Virus record (IMG/VR): IMGVR_UViG_3300042922_000152
Span: 1 to 64,000 of that record
Direction: 5' to 3' (one strand)
Length of the DNA stretch: 64,000 nucleotides
DNA from: a virus
Positions 51,795 through 59,182 of this stretch are shown piece by piece. Under the pieces are notes generated by a model. It was not told the origin of the DNA, did no database searches, and saw only the letters and a list, made by a program, of their open reading frames with translations. Numbering within the stretch: the first letter of the stretch is position 1; the number at the start of each line of letters is the position of its first letter. The translations under genes were made by a program, and so were the position numbers.

Positions 51795-52173
51795 CAGAAG
51801 CGAGTACCTGAAGCTTAACTGGACTATTGCGACTGACTACCTGCGCGCCATCGAAGATCAACTTCAGCGCATGTCAGATAACGAAGGCCTTGCAGATGAA
51901 ATTCCTTCACGAGAGCAGATTGAAATGGTGCTGCTCGCTGCTGAGGTTGTAGGCGAGCGCCTTGTTGATACACCTGACATTGAGGTGGTGAAGTCAAGCA
52001 TCAGGACACTGATGGAGGAGGTCAGCAAGCTAACGGGCTGGCTCAAACACAACAAGGACGCACCCGACTTCGTTACTGCACCACTTATCATTCAAAAGCA
52101 GGCTATGCTTGACGCAGCCGACGCGCATTCTAAAACGCTTCGAAAGCTCGAAGGACTTCAACCAATTGAATAA
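51775..52173 (+). CDS. Hypothetical helical protein (132 aa)
   Basis: AAAAGGAGGAGC precedes the ATG, 20 bases before the previous stop. The protein is nearly all helical (EYLKLNWTIATDYLRAIEDQ, then SIRTLMEEVSKLTGWLKHN). No family was recognised. It is the last gene before a nested terminator. Confidence 0.65.
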   Translation: MKFQRSSRSEYLKLNWTIATDYLRAIEDQLQRMSDNEGLADEIPSREQIEMVLLAAEVVGERLVDTPDIEVVKSSIRTLMEEVSKLTGWLKHNKDAPDFVTAPLIIQKQAMLDAADAHSKTLRKLEGLQPIE

Positions 52174-52181
52174 ATCCAAAC

Positions 52182-52221
52182 AGGCCTCGCTTAAAAAAGC
52201 GGGGCCTTTTACTATATAACG
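52182..52221 (+). promoter_or_regulatory. Nested terminator-promoter, copy 7
   Basis: AGGCCTCGCTT pairs with AAGCGGGGCCT. CTTAAAA (52190-52196), 16 bases, TATATAACG (52213-52221). It starts the second sigma factor and clamp-loader operon. Confidence 0.88.
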
Positions 52222-52245
52222 TTCTGAAAGGAGGAAACACACTAT

Positions 52246-52884
52246 ATGCGAAGCGTGGTGAGGTTAAGCGCAGCAGCGCAGAAGCTCGTTGAAGACCATT
52301 ATAATCTTGCTTGGAAATATGCGCGTAAATATCAGCGCATGGGTTGGGCAAACGGCTTGACTGTTGAAGACCTTGTATCTGCGGGTCATCTTGCTTTAGT
52401 CGATGTTGCGCGCTATTATAAACCAGAATCCGGCTTCGCTTTCGCTACTCCCGCAATAAAAGTTATCAAGCGGTACATCCGAGAAGAAGTTGACAAAAAC
52501 AGACGCAGAAAAGGCGAAACGCGAGGCTACTACGTAATAAGCTTGGACGCTCTTTTGAATAGCGAGCGCATGAAAACGCAAGAGCACCACAATACTAAGC
52601 TGACCTATGCCGACACATTCTCGTACCTTCAGGATTTAACCGACATTGATTACATTGACTTCGTAGAATCTCTTACACTTATGGATCAAACTATACTTAG
52701 CCTTCGAATGCAGGACTATTCCTTTCGTGAGATTGCTGACATGTATGGTCAAAAGAGTATAAACTTTGCGCAGCGTCGCATGATCAAGATAAGAGAAAAA
52801 TTCATATCGGAGGGACTGCATGAAGCCTACCCGTCATTACAGCAAAAGGCAGGAAGAAAGCGTATCTCGAAGCCTCGGTCTTAG
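52246..52884 (+). CDS. RNA polymerase sigma factor, second (212 aa)
   Basis: Region 2 (about 15-80) reads YNLAWKYARKYQRMGWANGL, EDLVSAGHLALVDVARYYKP and KVIKRYIREEVDKNRRRK. Region 4 (about 145-190) holds MDQTILSLRMQDYSFREIAD and a weak HTH. AAAGGAGG precedes the ATG. Like the factor at 49417 it is preceded by a nested promoter, so one factor may feed expression of the other or of itself. A resolvase-like gene overlaps its end by 65 bases. Confidence 0.85.
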   Translation: MRSVVRLSAAAQKLVEDHYNLAWKYARKYQRMGWANGLTVEDLVSAGHLALVDVARYYKPESGFAFATPAIKVIKRYIREEVDKNRRRKGETRGYYVISLDALLNSERMKTQEHHNTKLTYADTFSYLQDLTDIDYIDFVESLTLMDQTILSLRMQDYSFREIADMYGQKSINFAQRRMIKIREKFISEGLHEAYPSLQQKAGRKRISKPRS

Positions 52885-53167
52885 ACGCACAGCGAACAGT
52901 GGTGCCACACAGTTCGATAAAGGTGATGTCGTAGGTGAACACATCATGATTGAGTGCAAGACGCTGACTAAACCGCAAGCCTCTATCAGCATCAAGAAGG
53001 AATGGCTTGACAAGAATCAGGAAGAGGCCTTTGCAAGGGGCAAACAAATTGCAGCGCTCACCTTCGACTTCGGTGACAATGGTAACAGGTATTACATTGT
53101 CAGGGAGGACGACTTCCGGCAATTTTACAATTTATTTCTGAAGGAGCTTGAAGAAGATGGAAGCTGA
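52820..53167 (+). CDS. Second resolvase-like PD-(D/E)XK nuclease (115 aa)
   Basis: SKRQEESVSRSLGLRRTANS followed by GATQFDKGDVVGEHIMIECK gives the layout Glu, Asp (KGD), Glu-x-Lys (ECK) of small junction or penetration nucleases of phages. It is shorter than the Hjc-like protein at 46477 and differs in its N-terminus. TCGGAGGGAC precedes the ATG. It may handle forks while the other serves recombination. Confidence 0.75.
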   Translation: MKPTRHYSKRQEESVSRSLGLRRTANSGATQFDKGDVVGEHIMIECKTLTKPQASISIKKEWLDKNQEEAFARGKQIAALTFDFGDNGNRYYIVREDDFRQFYNLFLKELEEDGS

Positions 53168-53375
53168 AAGCAGGGAACTTCAAAAGTTCTGCAAAGGCCG
53201 TAAGGTGACAGGCATTTGGCTTGACGGTGATCAACTCATATGGGAGCTTGATAACGTGTTGATTGTTACCGCACAGGCAGGACACAGCCGCACACTTTTT
53301 ACTGATGTGAAGAAGAAAACAGTATCGTATGTTGAACCCACTGAGGAGGACTATTCCTATGAATCTCGCCAATAA
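53157..53375 (+). CDS. Hypothetical protein (72 aa)
   Basis: AAGGAGCTTG precedes ATG 53157, inside the end of the nuclease gene. The protein has a helix, then strands (KVTGIWLDGDQLIWELDNVL) and an acidic Tyr-rich end. It lies just before the clamp loader gene and overlaps its start. Function unknown. Confidence 0.6.
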   Translation: MEAESRELQKFCKGRKVTGIWLDGDQLIWELDNVLIVTAQAGHSRTLFTDVKKKTVSYVEPTEEDYSYESRQ

Positions 53376-54345
53376 GTACAGACCGCAAAGCTTCATCGAC
53401 GTTGTAGGTCAGGAGCATGTGAAGAAGATTCTTGCGAATCAACTTCGCACCAAGGACATCAAGAACGCCTACCTTTTCACAGGGGGCGCAGGAACAGGCA
53501 AGACAACCAATGCTCGTATCTTCGCTAACTGCATTGACGCTGAAGTTATCGAAATTGATGGCGCAAGTAACAACGGCGTGGACAACGTTCGTGAATTGAT
53601 TGAATCCTCTCGGTATCGTCCTATTAGCGCCGCGTACAAAGCTTACATCATTGACGAGGTTCACATGTTGTCTACAGGCGCGTTCAATGCGCTGCTGAAG
53701 ACGCTGGAAGAGCCGCCTGCTCACGCTGTATTCATTCTCGCTACGACTGACCCGCAAAAGATTCCGGCAACGATTATGAGTCGAGTTCAGCGCTTCGACT
53801 TTCACCGCCTCACTGTCGAGCAGATTGTTGCGAACCTGAGCAACATTGCGGAAGCAGAAGACCGCAGCGTTGCTGAGGATGCGCTCGAATACATTGCAAA
53901 GCTCGCTCAGGGTGGAATGCGTGACGCTATCACGATTCTCGACACAAGCCTTGGTTATGTTTCTGAAGGCGAGACGCTGACCCTTGATACAGTGATTGAC
54001 GTTGTAGGAACTACGCCACATAGCTTGTACATTGACCTGTGCAGGTATAAGGAAGCAGGCAACACGTTGGAAATTCTCAACCTGCTTGAGCAGGTTTACG
54101 CTTCAGGCGCCGACTTCAAGCGCTTCGTTGCAGGCCTGCTTGAGTTTGTAGTGGACGTTGAAAAGCTTGTGGTACTTGATGACATGCGCTATGTAGCTGC
54201 TCCTGCTATCTATGAGGTTGACATGAGGAGTCTTGCGGACATGAACCTCCTCAAGTGGTACAAGCCTCTGTCTGACCTGCTTGCTCAGATTAAGTACGAG
54301 CATTCACCTAAAACTTTGGTTACGGGGGCGATACTGTGTCTGTAG
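53359..54345 (+). CDS. dnaX: Clamp loader ATPase subunit (DnaX gamma/tau-like)
   Basis: GAGGAGGAC precedes ATG 53359. LANKYRPQSFIDVVGQEHV opens the AAA+ core; Walker A is GGAGTGKTT (42-50) and Walker B IIDEVHML (97-104), followed by NALLKTLEEPP and the sensor ATTDPQKIP with SRV. The zinc module usually between Walker A and the IEIDGASNNG motif is absent. At 328 aa it lacks the tau extension. With the delta-prime-like and delta-like proteins next door it can form a complete loader. Confidence 0.92.
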   Translation: MNLANKYRPQSFIDVVGQEHVKKILANQLRTKDIKNAYLFTGGAGTGKTTNARIFANCIDAEVIEIDGASNNGVDNVRELIESSRYRPISAAYKAYIIDEVHMLSTGAFNALLKTLEEPPAHAVFILATTDPQKIPATIMSRVQRFDFHRLTVEQIVANLSNIAEAEDRSVAEDALEYIAKLAQGGMRDAITILDTSLGYVSEGETLTLDTVIDVVGTTPHSLYIDLCRYKEAGNTLEILNLLEQVYASGADFKRFVAGLLEFVVDVEKLVVLDDMRYVAAPAIYEVDMRSLADMNLLKWYKPLSDLLAQIKYEHSPKTLVTGAILCL

Positions 54346-55163
54346 AAAAGAACTTAGTATTCCTCGGACAGTCTCCTGTTTATACTCACCTTATGCACCT
54401 GATTTTTACAAAGCGCCTGCCTAACTTCATCATCATTGCGGCGCCTCCGCGCTGGGGAAAAAAGACCTTCGCTCGCGCTATCGCTATGGCAGCAAACATG
54501 CCTCTTCTGGAGGCGACAGAGTTCAAAGTTGACGAAATGCGGGACTTCATCATTGACGCGCAGACTCTCAGGCAGCGCAAGGCCTACCTGATACCCGACA
54601 TTGAAACAATGTCACTCGGCGCACAAAACGCGCTGCTGAAGTTCATGGAGGAGCCTCCGAAAAATGCGTACATCTTCGCAACAGTTTCGGCGCTTCATAC
54701 TGTGCTGCCAACGATTCGCTCACGCGCTAAGACTTTCATCTTCAGGCCTTATGATGTTGAGGAGCTTCGACACTTCACAGACGACGAGGAACTTCTGAGC
54801 GCCTGCATGTCACCCGGACAGGTCAAGCGATTCCTCGACATGGGGGAAGCGGGCTACAAGGCAATGCTGAAGCTCACGAAGAAGCTCGTGGATGACATTG
54901 CGAAGGCAAGCGCTGCGAACCTGTTCAAGATTCCCGCGCAAGTTACCGCAGATGACTTGGACCTGTTCTTCATGCTCATTGAGCATTACCTGTTCATTAA
55001 CTTGTGTGTTCCTTTTGGCAATAATAGCGTCGAGCTTTCACGTTTGCACCGTATGTCTATCGTTACAGCAGAGTTCAAACATCAAAGTCATAACAAGGGA
55101 ATCAGCAAAGCAAACATGCTGGACATGTACCTTGTCAGGCTGCGCGAGGAGGCTTTACAGTGA
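54336..55163 (+). CDS. Clamp loader delta-prime-like subunit
   Basis: A GTG start follows GGGGGCGATACT. The 275-aa AAA+ fold has a changed P-loop, APPRWGKKTFAR (near 32-43), and motifs AQNALLKFMEEPPKNAYIFA and RSRAKTF that match HolB-type delta-prime proteins. Such subunits stiffen the loader and usually do not hydrolyse ATP. The ten-base overlap with the DnaX-like gene indicates coupled synthesis. Confidence 0.85.
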   Translation: MSVEKNLVFLGQSPVYTHLMHLIFTKRLPNFIIIAAPPRWGKKTFARAIAMAANMPLLEATEFKVDEMRDFIIDAQTLRQRKAYLIPDIETMSLGAQNALLKFMEEPPKNAYIFATVSALHTVLPTIRSRAKTFIFRPYDVEELRHFTDDEELLSACMSPGQVKRFLDMGEAGYKAMLKLTKKLVDDIAKASAANLFKIPAQVTADDLDLFFMLIEHYLFINLCVPFGNNSVELSRLHRMSIVTAEFKHQSHNKGISKANMLDMYLVRLREEALQ

Positions 55164-55306
55164 TTGTTCGTATCAATGGTGAACGCATTGAAAACGTAGA
55201 GCGCTTGGAAATCGTGAATAACGAAGTTCCCACATCTGTAGCGCTTGCGTGGGTGGCTGTAGGCCTCGTAGTGCTGATTGCGTGGATTGAGAGGTTCGCG
55301 TCATGA
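55160..55306 (+). CDS. Small membrane protein (48 aa)
   Basis: A GTG start overlaps the previous stop, with GAGGAGGC upstream. The N-terminal 24 residues are soluble (MIVRINGERIENVERLEI); a hydrophobic helix follows (VALAWVAVGLVVLIAWI). It sits between two clamp-loader genes, an odd place for a membrane protein; a role in tethering the replisome is only an idea. Confidence 0.6.
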   Translation: MIVRINGERIENVERLEIVNNEVPTSVALAWVAVGLVVLIAWIERFAS

Positions 55307-55325
55307 ACGAGAGGAGAAAAAGCCG

Positions 55326-56261
55326 ATGAACTTCCAAACATTGAAGAAGGAACTTGATAACGGCGTCTACAGGAACCTGTATATCTTCTCAGGTGACGAG
55401 CGTGAAGTGATGCGCAAGTACATTAAGCGCATAGCTGGTGATACTCCTATAACACGTCCCGACAGCATCAAGAGCATAGCAAAGGCGCTGCAAACGCGCT
55501 CCTTGTTTCCTTCTCGTCGCGTGTATCTGCTGGAAGATGATAAGGCAGTTCTTGACATGAATTTGTCAACTTTGCAGCACAAGGCCAACATGTGCAAGGA
55601 TACCGTCATCATTATCACCTTCAGGAGTATTGACAATCGCCTCAAGTTTTTCAAGGACGTGAAAGAGGAGCTTTGTAGCTTCGACAAGTACACGGAGCAG
55701 CAGCTTGTAGGCTTTATAGTCAAGCAGGTTCAAATGCCTGAAGAGGTAGCTTTGCAGCTTGCAAAACGTTGTGGAAATGACGTTGCGCGCATTGAGTCTG
55801 AATGTAACAAGCTGAAGCACTTCACGAGTGATGTACCACCATTCATTGACGATGCGATTACCCTTGAAATGCTGCGCGATATTGTTGCACCTACGCTGGA
55901 AGATAGGATATTCGAAATGATTGACGCGGTGGCTACAAAGAAACTCTCAAAAGCCTTCAGCCTCTACAAGGAACTGCTGGACATGAAAGAAAGCCCCATC
56001 AAAATTGTGTCGCTTCTGTACACGAAGTTTCGTCAAATTTTCCTGCTGCAATATTACAGCGGCTTGAAAGGCGAAATCGGTCAGAACACAGGCATGAATC
56101 CTTGGCAAATTAAAATGACTCAACCGCTCGTAGGTCACTTTCAGACTGAGCGCCTGCTGAAGATCATGAAGCAGATTCAAAGCGCAGAGGTCAAAATGAA
56201 AACAGGTCAGATGGACATGTCAACTGGTATGGATGTCCTGATGATAAACATTCTCGCATAG
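55326..56261 (+). CDS. holA: Clamp loader delta-like subunit (HolA)
   Basis: GAGAGGAG precedes ATG 55326, giving 311 aa. NLYIFSGDEREVMRKYIKRI, TRSLFPSRRVYLLEDDKAV and KRCGNDVARIESECNKL follow the delta-subunit pattern, with the later PIKIVSLLYTKFRQIFLLQY helix. Delta opens the clamp ring. Finding gamma-, delta- and delta-prime-like genes together with a clamp gene means the phage brings its own clamp machinery. Confidence 0.85.
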   Translation: MNFQTLKKELDNGVYRNLYIFSGDEREVMRKYIKRIAGDTPITRPDSIKSIAKALQTRSLFPSRRVYLLEDDKAVLDMNLSTLQHKANMCKDTVIIITFRSIDNRLKFFKDVKEELCSFDKYTEQQLVGFIVKQVQMPEEVALQLAKRCGNDVARIESECNKLKHFTSDVPPFIDDAITLEMLRDIVAPTLEDRIFEMIDAVATKKLSKAFSLYKELLDMKESPIKIVSLLYTKFRQIFLLQYYSGLKGEIGQNTGMNPWQIKMTQPLVGHFQTERLLKIMKQIQSAEVKMKTGQMDMSTGMDVLMINILA

Positions 56262-56273
56262 GAGGAATAACAC

Positions 56274-56450
56274 ATGCCGTATATTTTGCAAAGCGTTCAC
56301 GCAGAGGAATATCTGGATGAACATGAAGATTATGTAACTGATCCCGAAGAGGCGAAACACTTCGAGGACTATGACGATGCTGTGGCTTACAAGAACGATG
56401 ACGAAATTGTTATGAATTATGTGGAAGGTAGAGTGGAACCTATTTCCTAA
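56274..56450 (+). CDS. Very acidic small protein (58 aa)
   Basis: ATAGGAGG precedes the ATG. The 58 residues hold 18 Asp/Glu and only 3 Lys/Arg (YLDEHEDYVTDPEEAKHFED). Small acidic phage proteins often mimic DNA to block host enzymes, for example anti-restriction proteins. That is only a possibility; a clamp-loader accessory is another. Confidence 0.6.
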   Translation: MPYILQSVHAEEYLDEHEDYVTDPEEAKHFEDYDDAVAYKNDDEIVMNYVEGRVEPIS

Positions 56451-56469
56451 AAATTCTTACAATATCTTG

Positions 56470-56511
56470 AAGGCCACCGCTTAAAAAACGGGGCCTTTTT
56501 ACTATATATAG
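56470..56511 (+). promoter_or_regulatory. Nested terminator-promoter, copy 8
   Basis: AAGGCC(A)CCG pairs with CGG(G)GCCTT. CTTAAAA (56480-56486), 16 bases, TATATATAG (56503-56511). The -10 differs at the end from the consensus. Confidence 0.82.
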
Positions 56512-56559
56512 ATATGTAAGACTAATTCTAAACTACTATTCTCTTGGAGGAGAACACAC

Positions 56560-56883
56560 ATGAATAATGAAGAGGTAACAACGAATGTCCCTATGTACGC
56601 AGACTTTGCATGTTGGTTGAAAGATTATCACACTGGTGCAGAAAAGGCAATCTCTGCGAAGCATCTGCGCGCGTGGGGGCGTGGCGTAGAGATTCGCAAG
56701 ATTGTAAACTCTCTGCGCAACAGTGGTGTGCCCATTTGTTCTGATCAAAATGGCTATTACTACGCTGCGAACCAGCGCGAACTTCAGCACACTATCAACA
56801 ATCTGAGGAGTCGCGCTACCGAAATCACGAAGGCACAAGAAGGACTTTGCAAAGCTCTTGACGATGGCACTTTAACAACATGA
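56560..56883 (+). CDS. Winged-helix-like phage protein (107 aa)
   Basis: GGAGGAG precedes the ATG. KAISAKHLRAWGRGVEIRKI, then LRNSGVPICSDQNGYYYAAN, is a winged-helix pattern found in many phage proteins near replication genes: an HTH that senses or binds DNA, followed by a helix (QRELQHTINNLRSRATEITK). It is probably a regulator. Partners unknown. Confidence 0.7.
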   Translation: MNNEEVTTNVPMYADFACWLKDYHTGAEKAISAKHLRAWGRGVEIRKIVNSLRNSGVPICSDQNGYYYAANQRELQHTINNLRSRATEITKAQEGLCKALDDGTLTT

Positions 56884-56896
56884 CGGGGGTGACCTA

Positions 56897-57253
56897 ATGG
56901 GCGCTGTCGCTATTGAGACTTACAACGCACAGCTAATGGCTATAGCAAACTACGAAAACGCTGGTCAATTGAAACACTTACTGCGAAACTATAACAACCT
57001 GTACGGACTTTCTCAGCGTGGCGATGGTGTAGCCCAGAGCATTTACATTGACCTGAAGACAGCGCTTGAAGCTAACGCGCTCACTGATCTTCAGGCGCTC
57101 TACATAAGGGAACATCTGATTGAGGGTATGTCCCTCGAATACCTGAGTAACTTTTACGGTGTTAAACGCGCATCAGTAGCAGATTCCGTTAAGCGAGGCC
57201 TGAGCAATCTTCAGAAGGTCTTGCAGGGAGGAAACCTGTATGCGCGCTCGTGA
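56897..57253 (+). CDS. Sigma region-4-like / ArpU-like regulator (118 aa)
   Basis: ALYIREHLIEGMSLEYLSNF then GVKRASVADSVKRGLSNLQK is a sigma region-4-type HTH at the C-terminus; no region 2 is present. Such proteins act as late-gene activators in some Gram-positive phages (ArpU/RinA-like). GGGGGTGACC precedes the ATG. It may turn on the structural genes. Confidence 0.7.
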   Translation: MGAVAIETYNAQLMAIANYENAGQLKHLLRNYNNLYGLSQRGDGVAQSIYIDLKTALEANALTDLQALYIREHLIEGMSLEYLSNFYGVKRASVADSVKRGLSNLQKVLQGGNLYARS

Positions 57254-57461
57254 CCTTGACAAGGCTGCGGAAGACTTTCTTCGAGAACATGATCCGCTGT
57301 TTCACGCGAAGAACAAGAAAAAGCTTATGGAGTATCCCTACCTGTCACGCAGACAGTCACAGATACGCGCGTCCACTGAGATTCCGGGAAGCGCGTTATC
57401 AAAAGGTCAAAGGCGCGTGTGTGGTCAAATGCTTGAATGTGTATACTACGACGAGGAGTGA
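57240..57461 (+). CDS. Hypothetical protein (73 aa)
   Basis: GGGAGGAAACC precedes the ATG inside the end of the previous gene. The protein is basic in the middle (KNKKKLMEYPYLSRRQSQIR) and ends CVYYDEE. No motif was recognised. Confidence 0.6.
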   Translation: MRARDLDKAAEDFLREHDPLFHAKNKKKLMEYPYLSRRQSQIRASTEIPGSALSKGQRRVCGQMLECVYYDEE

Positions 57462-57467
57462 GGTGGC

Positions 57468-57527
57468 ATGGACTTCTTGCGTTCCCTTTACAAGTATGTA
57501 AAATCGAAGATCACAAAGCCGCGTTAA
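57468..57527 (+). CDS. Possible 19-aa basic peptide
   Basis: MDFLRSLYKYVKSKITKPR follows GAGGAGTGAGG and ends just before a terminator. It is amphipathic and basic. Its size makes it uncertain. Confidence 0.3.
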   Translation: MDFLRSLYKYVKSKITKPR

Positions 57528-57532
57528 TTTCT

Positions 57533-57573
57533 AAGGAGCCACTTAAAAATGGCTCCTTTTTTGCTATATAAAG
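57533..57573 (+). promoter_or_regulatory. Nested terminator-promoter, copy 9
   Basis: AAGGAGCCA (57533-57541) pairs with TGGCTCCTT (57550-57558). CTTAAAA (57542-57548), 16 bases, TATATAAAG (57565-57573). It drives the putative DNA modification operon. Confidence 0.87.
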
Positions 57574-57591
57574 AGTAAAGGAGGAATGAAC

Positions 57592-58314
57592 ATGACAATT
57601 TACAAAGCTAATAACTGGGAGTTTAACGAGGACGTAGCGAAGGTTTTCAAAGATCATGTCCGGCAATCTGTGCCCATGTACGATGCGTTTCACGACATGA
57701 TTGCAGAATTATCACGCTGGTTCATCAGGAACGACTCTATAGTGTTTGACCTCGGTTGCGCAACGGGTGAAGTCATCAGGCGTTTGTGCCTGGAACATGC
57801 TGACAAGAATGTTACTTATGTTGGTATTGATAATTCGATTGCCATGATTCAAGAGTCCCATGAAATGGTAAACACCTATAAATTTCAGAATGTTTGTCTG
57901 CAACAAGACGACATAAGAAATCTTGAGGATTATGTACCCGGCGAAGGTACTCTGGATTTCATTACGTCCGTACTCACGCTTCAATTCGTTCATCCGCGTT
58001 ATCGTCCTGAGATTTTACGCGCTGTTCATGCTTCACTCGCTCCCGGCGGTGCGTTCATCCTTGTTGAGAAGACCGTAGGCGCGTTCGCGCAGCTTGATGA
58101 AATGTATGTCGAATGCTATCATGAAATGAAAATGCGCAAAGGTTTGACGGTGCAAGACGTTCACGACAAGCAAAAATCTCTGCGCAGCGTACTTATGCCT
58201 GCGTCTGTAGGTGAGAACATTCGCTGGTTGAAGGACGCTGGCTTTCGTACAATGGAGGCATTCTTCAAATGGCACAATTTTGTAGGCATTATTGCCATTA
58301 AGGACAATGTATGA
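57592..58314 (+). CDS. CmoA-like protein (carboxy-SAM synthase family)
   Basis: ATG 57592 is eight bases behind AAAGGAGG. The 240-aa sequence follows CmoA along its length: FNEDVAKVFKDHVRQSVPMY at the start, FDLGCATGEV (52-61), GIDNSIAMI (78-86), the hallmark LTLQFV (128-133), PGGAFILVEK (151-160) and the end FFKWHNFVGIIAIK. CmoA turns SAM and prephenate into carboxy-SAM, used by CmoB in tRNA. No CmoB is seen; an ATPase and a DNA methyltransferase follow. The CmoA Arg thought to hold the carboxylate seems replaced by Gln194 (recalled alignment). Confidence 0.8.
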   Translation: MTIYKANNWEFNEDVAKVFKDHVRQSVPMYDAFHDMIAELSRWFIRNDSIVFDLGCATGEVIRRLCLEHADKNVTYVGIDNSIAMIQESHEMVNTYKFQNVCLQQDDIRNLEDYVPGEGTLDFITSVLTLQFVHPRYRPEILRAVHASLAPGGAFILVEKTVGAFAQLDEMYVECYHEMKMRKGLTVQDVHDKQKSLRSVLMPASVGENIRWLKDAGFRTMEAFFKWHNFVGIIAIKDNV

Positions 58315-59165
58315 CAAAGGCGCAGGAGTTTCGAACACTGTTGCTGCAAAAAGTCGAAGCTATTACGAAGGAGCATAAAGACCTGGCTTTGTTGTTCAGC
58401 GGGGGAACAGATTCGAGCCTGATTCTGTTCTGTCTCCTCGAACTTGGTATAAAGCCTGTATGCTACACCTTTGGCGTCGAAGGCTACAGGTCAAGAGACG
58501 TTATAGTCTCTCAGCAGCTTGCACAGCACTTTGGCGTTAAGCAGCAGCTTATCATGCTGAAGCCTGATGTCCAAACGCTTGAGCGAGACGTGCGGCAGAT
58601 CATACGCTATGCAAAGACCTCACGCAAAACTGTTGTGCAATGCCTTCACCCAATCAAGTATGTAATGCAGGTAGTGAAGGAGCCTGTATTGCTGAATGGT
58701 CTTAACGCTGACTCACTCTATGGAACAAGTCGGAAAATCTGCATTGAAGGCAAGGACGACAAGGAAGCCTTTGACAGGCTGCGGTACGCTGAAATGTATG
58801 ACCCGGAACTGTCCGACTTTTATATCAAGCGATACGTGGAGAGTCATGGTATAGTGTCGATTGACCCGTATCGTGACAAGGAAATAGAGGACTTCTTTCT
58901 CCCATTCACATGGCGAGAAGTGAATGAGCCTAAAGAGAAGCAGATTGCTGTAGACGCCTTTCAGGATTACTTCGGCGCGTTCGACTTTTACAGGCGCTCC
59001 GCGTCCTACCAGATTGAAAGCAAGCTGCGTGAATATCATGACTTGCTGCTTGCACAGCCTCACTTGAACCTCAAAGGCTGGAAGATTGTTAAGCCCATTT
59101 ATGACCTGATTTACTCGCAAGAAGTTCTTCAGGCAGGCAAACCCAAGCAGCGGCGATTATTTTAG
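58311..59165 (+). CDS. Asparagine-synthetase-like ATPase (PP-loop, no glutaminase domain)
   Basis: The PP-loop is FSGGTDSS (29-36). LLNGLNADSLYGTSRK (127-142) and the later DPYRDKEIEDFFLPFTWREV match the C-terminal synthetase domain of AsnB, which adenylates a carboxyl group and joins it to ammonia. The N-terminal glutaminase is absent, so ammonia or an amine is used. ATGA overlap with the CmoA-like gene ties the two. It may amidate a carboxyl group made by the pathway. The end QRRLF resembles clamp-binding peptides. Confidence 0.78.
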   Translation: MTKAQEFRTLLLQKVEAITKEHKDLALLFSGGTDSSLILFCLLELGIKPVCYTFGVEGYRSRDVIVSQQLAQHFGVKQQLIMLKPDVQTLERDVRQIIRYAKTSRKTVVQCLHPIKYVMQVVKEPVLLNGLNADSLYGTSRKICIEGKDDKEAFDRLRYAEMYDPELSDFYIKRYVESHGIVSIDPYRDKEIEDFFLPFTWREVNEPKEKQIAVDAFQDYFGAFDFYRRSASYQIESKLREYHDLLLAQPHLNLKGWKIVKPIYDLIYSQEVLQAGKPKQRRLF

Positions 59166-59182
59166 AAAGGAGGCTTGCAGCT

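Noticed and set aside
58311-59165. PP-loop protein as QueC (deazaguanine pathway)
   Set aside because: The NADSLYG and PYRDKEIEDF segments fit the asparagine-synthetase domain better, and no QueD, QueE or FolE-like genes are nearby.
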